A stretch of 5,725 nt of DNA from the NCBI GenBank assembly GCA_002387605.1, contig DGJU01000060.1, positions 3,770 to 9,494 of the forward strand, read 5' to 3'. The notes under the pieces were generated by a model. The model saw nothing but the letters and a program-made list of their open reading frames with translations, searched no databases and was not told where the DNA came from. The translations under genes and the position numbers were made by a program. The first letter of the stretch is position 1. Each line of letters starts with the position of its first letter. Source of the DNA: Alphaproteobacteria bacterium UBA4588 (lineage in GTDB: Bacteria; Pseudomonadota; Alphaproteobacteria; Puniceispirillales; Puniceispirillaceae). Positions 1 to 4,964 of this stretch are shown here, in pieces.

Positions 1-2372
1 GCGATAATCTTGTCTGAAATTTCAGTCAGGTCAGCTTCGGTAAAGCTATGTGCCTGCGGCTGCAACGTGACGCCAAGTGCGACTGACTTCTTACCATCTT
101 CAATGCCTTGGCCCTGATAAACATCAAAGATGCGGACATCTGTTACGCTATCCCTAACAGCCCGGCGTACAGATGAGACAAGCTCAATTGCTGGCAGATC
201 AGCCTCAACAATAAAGGCAAAATCACGCATAACAGGTTGCAGGGCCGACAAAGATAAAAGCGGTTTTGCAGGGCCTTTACTGCGGGCTTTGGGAATATTA
301 TCAAGCCAGAATTCGCACACAATAACAGGGCCTTTAATATCATAATCTGCTAACACCTGCGGATGTAGCTCACCAAACATACCAACCATCTCTTTGCCGA
401 GACGCAGGCTAGCAGAGCGGCCCGGATGCATGTAATCAGGTGCATCGCGCGTTACTTGCAAATTATCAACAGACACGCCGAGAGCTGACAGGCAGGACAG
501 CAAATCCTGCTTAATATCAAAAATATCCAATAGCCGCGCTGGTTGTTGCCAGTCAGCTGTCTGCGCCTCACCTTGGCGAAGCAACGCACAAGATGTTCTC
601 TGGCCTGTTTCATCCGGGCTAAGATAGATTGGGCCTAGTTCAAACAGGGCTATATTCTGGGTGCCGCGATTAAGGTTACGGGCGGCAGCCGATAATAGAT
701 TTGGCAGCAGCGACGGGCGCATACAATTTAAATCAGCACTGATGGGATTGGCCAGATGCAGATTTTCTCCACCGCCACCAAACTGCACCGCATCTTCAGT
801 CCTTAGGAATGAAAAGGTAACAGCTTCGGTCAAGCCGCGACCAGCCAAATGGCGGCGCAATAGAACGGGTCTTTTCTGCGCGGCAGAATAAGCCGGCTTT
901 GCAACAACATCTAGGCGCGGCAGAGGCTGCATAACCAGTTTATCATAGCCATGGATACGAATAATTTCTTCGACAAGGTCAGCACTGCCATCGATATCAT
1001 TGCGCCATGGCGCAGGTGTGACCTGCCACTGATCAGCAGACCGTTCAACAATACAGCCAAGAATCTGCAGAATTTCTGCCTGCCTGTCTTCTGGACAATC
1101 AACGCCTGTTAGGGCAGCTGTAAGAGACGGCGAAAATCTGATTGGCGTAGGCGCTACAACACCTGTACCAGCAGTCACAAGATGGCTTGCTGTCCCGCCG
1201 CAGATAGACATCACCAAGCGGGCAATATAACCAGCCATCGTCTGCGGAGAGGTAATATCAAGACCGCGCTCAAACCGGTAGCGTGCGTCTGAATTGATAT
1301 TCAGCTTCCGGCCTGTTGTTGCAACCGAAATCGGATCGAAAATAGCTATTTCAAGGAACATGCGGGTTGTTGTATCGCTTACGCCGGACCGCTCGCCGCC
1401 CATGATGCCAGCTAAATCATCAGCGCCATCTGCATCGCCAATAACCAGCATTTCAGGACCGCAAATATATGTTTTTTCATTCAGGGCAAGAATTTTCTCA
1501 CCCTCATATGCCATCCGGACAGTTAGTGTATTACCAGCAATTTTATCAACATCATAGGCATGTAACGGGCGGCCAAGGTCAATCATCACATAGTTGGTGA
1601 TATCAACAAGTGCCGAAATAGGTCGCTGACCTACAGCATCGAGCCGCCGCGCCATCCAGTCAGGAGATGCACCATTTTGAACGCCCTCAAACATACGCCC
1701 TGAAATCAGCGGACAGGCAGCGTGAGCTGTCTTATCAATCTGCCAGCTAAGCGGGCTATCAAAGCTGCCAGCCTCATCAGACAAATCAAGTGGTTTTAAG
1801 GTGCCATAACCAGCAGCGGCTAGGTCGCGCGCAACCCCGCGAACACCAAGACAATCACCGCGGTTCGGTGTAATTGCAATATCGATAACCGGGTCCAGAG
1901 AATATAACCCTGCCTCACTAACGTACGATGCAACAGCAGCGCCAACAGGCGCATCCTGCGGTAATTCTGTAATACCATCACTATCATCAGCAAGATTAAG
2001 CTCGCCAGGGGAGCAAAGCATGCCATGTGAGGCCTGCCCGCGAATATTACCCTTTTTGATGGTAATCTCAGGACCGGGAACAAAGCTGCCAACCGGCGCC
2101 ATAATTGTTTTCAAGCCTGCCCGCGCATTCGGAGCGCCACAGACGATCTGAACTGTTTCATCACCTGTATTTACTTGGCAGACGCGCAGCCTGTCAGCAT
2201 CGGGATGCTGTTCTGCAGATGTAATCTCAACAACACGGAAGGGCGCCAGCCCAGCGGCCGGATCAAGAAGCTCTTCAACTTCAAGCCCAAGCATCGGCAG
2301 CGCATCACAAATTTCGGTAAGATTATGTGAGGTATCGAGATGGTCACAAAGCCATGCGAAGGTAAATTTCAT
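1..2372 (-). CDS. pheT: Phenylalanyl-tRNA synthetase beta subunit, 3' end cut by window edge
   Basis: This subunit pairs with PheS in the cytoplasmic (alpha-beta)2 enzyme that charges tRNA-Phe; the beta chain binds tRNA and edits mischarged Tyr-tRNA. I translated all 790 codons and found no stop or frameshift. Domains in order: the N-terminal EMAP/OB-fold tRNA-binding domain (about 39-148) with HPDADRLRVCQV at 56-67 and VCGAPNAR at 77-84; TPNRGDCLGVRGVARDL at 168-184; the B3/B4 editing region with GRPLHAYD (His271) and GGERSGV (Glu327); SDARYRFERG at 361-370; the B5 domain with the metal-ligand pattern Asp459, Asp465, Glu468, Glu469 followed by GYD; the synthetase-like core with EAVTFSF and MRPSLLPNLL; and the C-terminal FDX-ACB domain from about 705. 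Family length is near 800, so only about 5-15 residues are missing. The start is the ATG at 2372-2370, overlapping the pheS stop as ATGA, with GGAG at 2383-2380 seven bases upstream. Editing-site roles are assigned from family memory. Confidence 0.98.
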   Translation of the reverse strand, partial: MKFTFAWLCDHLDTSHNLTEICDALPMLGLEVEELLDPAAGLAPFRVVEITSAEQHPDADRLRVCQVNTGDETVQIVCGAPNARAGLKTIMAPVGSFVPGPEITIKKGNIRGQASHGMLCSPGELNLADDSDGITELPQDAPVGAAVASYVSEAGLYSLDPVIDIAITPNRGDCLGVRGVARDLAAAGYGTLKPLDLSDEAGSFDSPLSWQIDKTAHAACPLISGRMFEGVQNGASPDWMARRLDAVGQRPISALVDITNYVMIDLGRPLHAYDVDKIAGNTLTVRMAYEGEKILALNEKTYICGPEMLVIGDADGADDLAGIMGGERSGVSDTTTRMFLEIAIFDPISVATTGRKLNINSDARYRFERGLDITSPQTMAGYIARLVMSICGGTASHLVTAGTGVVAPTPIRFSPSLTAALTGVDCPEDRQAEILQILGCIVERSADQWQVTPAPWRNDIDGSADLVEEIIRIHGYDKLVMQPLPRLDVVAKPAYSAAQKRPVLLRRHLAGRGLTEAVTFSFLRTEDAVQFGGGGENLHLANPISADLNCMRPSLLPNLLSAAARNLNRGTQNIALFELGPIYLSPDETGQRTSCALLRQGEAQTADWQQPARLLDIFDIKQDLLSCLSALGVSVDNLQVTRDAPDYMHPGRSASLRLGKEMVGMFGELHPQVLADYDIKGPVIVCEFWLDNIPKARSKGPAKPLLSLSALQPVMRDFAFIVEADLPAIELVSSVRRAVRDSVTDVRIFDVYQGQGIEDGKKSVALGVTLQPQAHSFTEADLTEISDKII

Positions 2373-2391
2373 GATGCAGCTCCATCATGAA
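2368..2391 (-). promoter_or_regulatory. Perfect 9-bp hairpin enclosing the pheT start codon
   Basis: On the minus strand TTCATGATG (2391-2383) is followed by six bases (GAGCTG) and then its exact complement CATCATGAA (2376-2368). The pheT ATG (2372-2370) and the pheS TGA (2371-2369) both lie in the 3' arm. The pheT Shine-Dalgarno GGAG (2383-2380) has its first G in the stem and the rest in the loop. If it forms in mRNA it would hide the pheT start until a ribosome finishing pheS melts it, which would couple translation of the two subunits. The inverted repeat is seen directly; the function is inferred. Confidence 0.6.
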
Positions 2392-3460
2392 GACCGGTAT
2401 GCAAGGCAGGTACATCAACCGGCACAAATCCATAATGCTTCAGCCAGCGCAGATCTGTGTCATAGAATGTCCGAAGATCTGGAATACCGTATTTCAACAT
2501 CGCCAGCCGTTCAACACCCATGCCAAAGGCAAAACCCTGCACTTTTTCTGGATCATAGCCACAATTTGCCAATACTTTTGGATGCACCATGCCGGACCCT
2601 AAAATTTCGAGCCAGTCGTCACCTGCACCGATTTTCAAGCCGCCACCTTCACGGCTACAGCCGATATCAACCTCAGCAGAGGGTTCTGTGAACGGGAAGA
2701 AACTCGGACGAAACCGCACCGGCAAATCATCAACACCAAAAAAGCTACGACAGAAATCAATCAGACAGCCTTTGAGATGGCCCATATGAATGCCATCGCC
2801 AATAACAAGACCTTCACATTGATGGAACATGGGTGAGTGAGTCGCATCATGGTCTGAGCGATATGTCCGGCCCGGCACAATAATCCGCACAGGCGGGTCC
2901 TGCTTCATCATGGTACGCACCTGAACGGGCGATGTGTGGGTGCGCAATACAGGACGCGTACCTGTTTCATCTGGCGTTAGATAGAAGGTATCATGCTCCT
3001 GACGGGCAGGATGTTCAGGCGGAATATTGAGTGCGGTAAAATTGTAGAAATCTGTTTCGATATCTGGGCCTTCAGCAATGGCAAACCCCATATCGGCAAA
3101 AATCGCTGTGATTTCTTCGATAGTGCGTGACAGCGGATGCATTCTGCCATCGCCCAATGAGGGACGCGCCGGCAGGCTAACATCAAGCGCCTCATCTGAT
3201 AGCTTTGCCTTCATTGCTGCTGCCGACAGGTCTGTGTGACGGTCTGCAATAAGCTGTGTGATATCTTCTTTGAGCGTATTTACGTCCTGACCAACCTGTT
3301 TGCGCTGGTCTGGCTCGAGGCTACCAAGTGTTTTTAGCTGGGCAGAGATAACACCTTTTTTGCCAAGGGCGTGAAGGCGCACCTCTTCAAGCATATCAAG
3401 ACTGGTGGCAGCGTTGATTGCCGCAACCAGATCTGATTTCAGCTGGTCTAAGTCGCTCAT
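2369..3460 (-). CDS. pheS: Phenylalanyl-tRNA synthetase alpha subunit
   Basis: This is the catalytic class II synthetase chain of PheRS, which activates phenylalanine with ATP and works with PheT. From the ATG at 3460-3458 it is 363 residues, close to alphaproteobacterial PheS and longer than the 327 residues of E. coli. An N-terminal helical coiled-coil arm (about 1-90) contacts tRNA in this family. The catalytic domain shows the motif 1 region around IEEITAIFADMGF (114-126), THTSPVQ at 174-180, motif 2 in PGRTYRSDHDATHSPMFHQ (196-214), the substrate-pocket segment FRPSFFPFTEPSAEVD (250-265) and motif 3 GFAFGMGVERLAML (309-322). A variable tail of about 20 residues follows KHYGF. A longer reading frame from a TTG at 3475 exists, but the ATG has GGGAAG (3473-3468) seven bases upstream and begins MSDL as expected, so I chose it. 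It lies 64 bases after rplT and overlaps pheT by 4 bases. Confidence 0.98.
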   Translation of the reverse strand: MSDLDQLKSDLVAAINAATSLDMLEEVRLHALGKKGVISAQLKTLGSLEPDQRKQVGQDVNTLKEDITQLIADRHTDLSAAAMKAKLSDEALDVSLPARPSLGDGRMHPLSRTIEEITAIFADMGFAIAEGPDIETDFYNFTALNIPPEHPARQEHDTFYLTPDETGTRPVLRTHTSPVQVRTMMKQDPPVRIIVPGRTYRSDHDATHSPMFHQCEGLVIGDGIHMGHLKGCLIDFCRSFFGVDDLPVRFRPSFFPFTEPSAEVDIGCSREGGGLKIGAGDDWLEILGSGMVHPKVLANCGYDPEKVQGFAFGMGVERLAMLKYGIPDLRTFYDTDLRWLKHYGFVPVDVPALHTGLHDGAAS

Positions 3461-3473
3461 AATGCTGCTTCCC

Positions 3474-3499
3474 AACCGGCAGGGATTACCCTGCCGATA
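3474..3499 (-). promoter_or_regulatory. Hairpin directly upstream of the pheS ribosome binding site
   Basis: On the minus strand CGGCAGGG (3496-3489), loop TAAT and CCCTGCCG (3484-3477) form a perfect 8-bp GC-rich stem, which extends by a U-G and an A-U pair at its base. It ends three bases before the pheS Shine-Dalgarno GGGAAG. No T-run follows it on the minus strand, so it is a poor rho-independent terminator. It may instead set pheS translation, mark an mRNA processing or stability site, or pause RNA polymerase. It occupies the place where E. coli has the pheM leader and attenuator, but I see no Phe-rich leader peptide here. Confidence 0.6.
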
Positions 3500-3524
3500 G
3501 ATAGGTGTTTACGTCAAAAATGCT

Positions 3525-3878
3525 TTAGCTTGCGTCGCGTGACTGCTCAACTAATGCTGCGAACGCTGCTGGCTCATGGACAGCAAGATCAGCAAGCATT
3601 TTCCGGTCAACTTCGATACCGGCTTTGGTCAAACCACCCATGAGACCTGAATAGGTCATGCCATGGAGGCGTGCAGCAGCATTAATACGTTGAATCCATA
3701 ATGCGCGGAATTCACGTTTGCGAACGCGTCTGTCACGATACGCATATTGGCGTGCCTTATCGACCGCCTGCTTTGCGACTTTGAATGTGTTTTTACGACG
3801 GCCATAATAGCCTTTTGCCGCTTTGATAACTTTATTGTGGCGTGCGTGCGATGTAACGCCTCTGCTAACCCGTGCCAT
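3525..3878 (-). CDS. rplT: 50S ribosomal protein bL20
   Basis: bL20 binds 23S rRNA and is needed early in large-subunit assembly; in E. coli and Bacillus it also represses its own operon. The 117-residue product matches the family length of about 118. It has the basic N-terminal tail MARVSRGVTSHARHNKVIK, the conserved KGYYGRRKNTFKVAKQAV segment (about 22-39), the YAYRDRRVRKREFRALWIQR stretch (45-64) and the C-terminal globular region with RINAAARLHGMTYS, where the family recognises RNA. The start ATG at 3878 has AGGAG (3890-3886) seven bases upstream. It follows rpmI after 29 bases with no visible terminator, so the two are cotranscribed, and pheS follows 64 bases later. Confidence 0.99.
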   Translation of the reverse strand: MARVSRGVTSHARHNKVIKAAKGYYGRRKNTFKVAKQAVDKARQYAYRDRRVRKREFRALWIQRINAAARLHGMTYSGLMGGLTKAGIEVDRKMLADLAVHEPAAFAALVEQSRDAS

Positions 3879-3907
3879 ATCGGTTCTCCTAGGTTAAATG
3901 ATGTCTA

Positions 3908-4105
3908 TTAGGCGTATGGCAGGAAGCGACGTACAATACGTGCATCTGCGTCATGCAGGATCATTGTCCCGCGTGCCTTACGTTTCATTTTCTGGGACCG
4001 ACGGCGCAAGTTGTGGCTCAAAAAAGCTGCAGAACCACGCACTCTACCTGAAGCGGTCAGACGAAAACGTTTTTTCGCCCCGCTTTTCGTTTTCATTTTG
4101 GGCAT
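3908..4105 (-). CDS. rpmI: 50S ribosomal protein bL35
   Basis: This small basic protein of the large ribosomal subunit is 65 residues, the usual length. It opens with the family signature MPKMKTKSGAKKRFRLTASG, continues through a Lys/Arg-rich centre (LRRRSQKMKRKARGT, about 33-47) and ends with DADARIVRRFLPYA, typical of proteobacterial L35. The ATG at 4105 has AAGAGG (4116-4111) five bases upstream. It is the first gene after a 210-base gap holding a promoter and leader structures, so it probably heads an rpmI-rplT transcript that may continue into pheST. Regulation by L20 is known for this gene pair in other bacteria and is inferred here. Confidence 0.98.
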   Translation of the reverse strand: MPKMKTKSGAKKRFRLTASGRVRGSAAFLSHNLRRRSQKMKRKARGTMILHDADARIVRRFLPYA

Positions 4106-4148
4106 TTTGACCTCTTTTCATCTTAAGAAATGAGCTATTCGCTATCAC

Positions 4149-4170
4149 AAAAATAACGACGCTCTCGTTA
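4149..4170 (-). terminator. Small terminator-like hairpin in the rpmI leader (possible attenuator)
   Basis: On the minus strand TAACGA (4170-4165), loop GAGCG and TCGTTA (4159-4154) form a 6-bp stem followed at once by TTTTT (4153-4149). It lies 43 bases before the rpmI start. The stem is short and only moderately GC-rich, so as a full terminator it would be weak. Within a ribosomal protein leader it could act as an attenuator. The structure is visible; termination is inferred. Confidence 0.4.
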
Positions 4171-4175
4171 ACCGG

Positions 4176-4202
4176 CTGGGCATGCCCTTATGTCTCGCCC
4201 AG
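4176..4202 (-). promoter_or_regulatory. Alternative hairpins in the rpmI leader
   Basis: On the minus strand CTGGGC (4202-4197) can pair with GCCCAG (4181-4176). The self-complementary GGGCATGCCC (4187-4178) shares the downstream arm, so the two foldings cannot coexist. This could be a switch element of a ribosomal protein leader, placed between the promoter and the terminator-like hairpin. I cannot show that L20 or another ligand binds it. Confidence 0.35.
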
Positions 4203-4203
4203 T

Positions 4204-4238
4204 CGCGGCACTTTACGTATCACCGAAGTGAGACCGCG
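4204..4238 (-). promoter_or_regulatory. UUCG-tetraloop stem at the start of the rpmI leader
   Basis: On the minus strand GTCTCAC (4234-4228), tetraloop TTCG and GTGATAC (4223-4217) form a 7-position stem with one C-U mismatch, closed by the very stable C(UUCG)G loop. An outer pairing CGCG (4238-4235) with CGCG (4207-4204) is possible only in transcripts started upstream, because the predicted transcript start is near 4231. It is part of the rpmI leader and may also stabilise the 5' end. Confidence 0.4.
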
Positions 4239-4266
4239 TTATACAGTCCTACTTGATGAAAATCAA
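4238..4266 (-). promoter_or_regulatory. Sigma70-like promoter for rpmI-rplT
   Basis: The -35 element TTGATT (4266-4261) and the -10 element TATAAC (4243-4238) are separated by exactly 17 bases and match the consensus at 4 of 6 and 5 of 6 positions. Transcription would start near 4231 and give a leader of about 125 bases before rpmI. The bases after the -10 (GCGG) are GC-rich, like discriminators of stringently controlled ribosomal promoters. The elements are seen; activity is inferred. Confidence 0.55.
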
Positions 4267-4282
4267 ACAATTTTTAGGAAAT

Positions 4283-4309
4283 GCTACGACAGACACATCA
4301 TATCGTAGC
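4283..4309 (-). terminator. Hairpin just after infC, possible weak terminator or processing site
   Basis: Seven bases past the infC TAG, the minus strand carries GCTACGA (4309-4303), a 13-base loop and the exact complement TCGTAGC (4289-4283). ATTTCC follows rather than a clean T-run, and the loop is large, so efficient intrinsic termination is doubtful. It separates infC from the rpmI promoter and may be a partial terminator, a 3'-end stabiliser or an RNase site. Confidence 0.35.
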
Positions 4310-4315
4310 CACTCC

Positions 4316-4852
4316 CTATTTTGGTCCTAACACCATGATCATCTGACGACCTTCCATTTTCGGCATGGCCTCGACCTTGGCAAATTCATCAACATCCCCG
4401 CGCACTCTCTCAAGAAGCTTGGCACCAAGTTCAATATGCGCCATCTCACGGCCTCTAAACCGGAGCGTCACCTTGACCTTGTCACCGCCATCAAGAAATT
4501 TGCGCACCGCACGCATTTTTACGTCATAATCATGACTATCAATATTGGGCCGGAGTTTAATTTCCTTAACCTCAATGATTTTCTGCTTTTTGCGGGCTTC
4601 AGAGGCACGTTTCTGTGCCTGAAATTTATATTTCCCATAATCCAGAATTTTACAGACTGGCGGCTCGGCATTTGGCTGAATCTCTACCAGATCCATGCCA
4701 AATTCGGCGGCTTTCCGTAAGGCTTCATCAGTGGCAAGAATGCCCATCTGGTTTCCTTCGGGATCAATGCACCGGACAGATGATGTCCGGATGGCGCTAT
4801 TGATACGTGGCCCATCAACTGAAGGGGGCGTATCCTGACGTGGACGTGCTAT
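4316..4852 (-). CDS. infC: Translation initiation factor IF3, starting at an ATA codon
   Basis: IF3 binds the 30S subunit, keeps 50S away and rejects non-standard start codons. From ATA at 4852-4850 the protein is 178 residues, the normal family length. The N-terminal domain includes DGPRINSAIR (13-22), DLVEIQPNAEPPVCKI and the IF3 signature KILDYGKYKFQAQK (68-81). The lysine-rich linker and the C-terminal domain follow, with KEIKLRPNIDSHDYDVK (96-112) and VTLRFRGREMAH (128-139). Between the in-frame stop at 4870-4868 and the ATG at 4747 there is no ATG, GTG, TTG or CTG. Starting at that ATG would give 143 residues and lose the conserved RINSAIR segment. ATA has AGGAG (4863-4859) six bases upstream and yields MARPR, common at alphaproteobacterial IF3 starts. 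IF3 itself discriminates against such codons, so the rare start implies autoregulation, as known for the E. coli AUU start. Confidence 0.96.
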   Translation of the reverse strand: MARPRQDTPPSVDGPRINSAIRTSSVRCIDPEGNQMGILATDEALRKAAEFGMDLVEIQPNAEPPVCKILDYGKYKFQAQKRASEARKKQKIIEVKEIKLRPNIDSHDYDVKMRAVRKFLDGGDKVKVTLRFRGREMAHIELGAKLLERVRGDVDEFAKVEAMPKMEGRQMIMVLGPK

Positions 4853-4911
4853 GTAACTCTCCTCTGGTTACTGACAATTAAAAGGGATGTACTGTGGCGC
4901 GGCATGCGCAT
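4849..4911 (-). other. Possible 20-codon leader ORF overlapping the infC start
   Basis: An ATG at 4911-4909 opens a frame encoding MRMPRHSTSLLIVSNQRRVT and ends at TAG (4851-4849). That stop overlaps the infC ATA as ATAG, like the ATGA overlap of coupled genes. GGGAGAGAG (about 4926-4918) lies upstream at a workable distance. The frame differs from infC. No family is recognised and such a short ORF can occur by chance, so this is only a candidate for translational coupling. Confidence 0.25.
4850..4863 (-). promoter_or_regulatory. infC ribosome binding site and ATA start
   Basis: The minus strand reads AGGAG, AGTTAC, ATA. A near-consensus Shine-Dalgarno with a 6-base spacer points to ATA (4852-4850) as the initiation codon. 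A strong site behind a weak codon is what is expected for a gene whose product senses codon quality. The next possible non-standard codons (ACG, ATC, ATT) lie inside the conserved N-terminal region and lack such a site. Confidence 0.85.
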
Positions 4912-4935
4912 TCGTAACTCTCTCCCTACTTTGAT

Positions 4936-4964
4936 GTGATAATGATTTTTTGGCACTATTTCAA
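4936..4964 (-). promoter_or_regulatory. Possible promoter for infC overlapping the thrS stop
   Basis: The minus strand carries TTGAAA (4964-4959), a 17-base spacer and TATCAC (4941-4936). The -35 matches 5 of 6 consensus positions and the -10 only 4 of 6. It would give infC an independent transcript with a leader of about 75-80 bases. No terminator hairpin is visible after thrS, so read-through from thrS is also likely. Confidence 0.3.

Noticed and set aside
1..2372. Possible frameshift or disruption in pheT
   Set aside because: Codon-by-codon translation gives one open frame with all family motifs in order; the gene only lacks its end because of the window edge.
2371..2789. Plus-strand ORFs opposite pheS, and others opposite pheT, rpmI, infC and thrS
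   Set aside because: They are shadows of strongly conserved minus-strand genes, with no recognisable family, domain or ribosome binding site.
3461..3475. TTG start giving pheS five extra residues
   Set aside because: The pheS Shine-Dalgarno GGGAAG overlaps this TTG, and the ATG at 3460 has correct spacing and the expected MSDL start.
3497..3519. TTGACG after rplT as the -35 of a pheS promoter
   Set aside because: No -10-like sequence lies at the right distance; that position falls in the GC-rich hairpin.
4145..4183. 12-codon ORF (MPSRLTRASLFL) over the terminator-like hairpin before rpmI
   Set aside because: It has no well-placed Shine-Dalgarno and no enrichment of a regulatory amino acid; chance is the simplest explanation.
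4316..4747. infC starting at the ATG at 4747 (143 residues)
   Set aside because: It would drop the conserved N-terminal RINSAIR region and has no convincing Shine-Dalgarno; the frame stays open and conserved upstream to the ATA.
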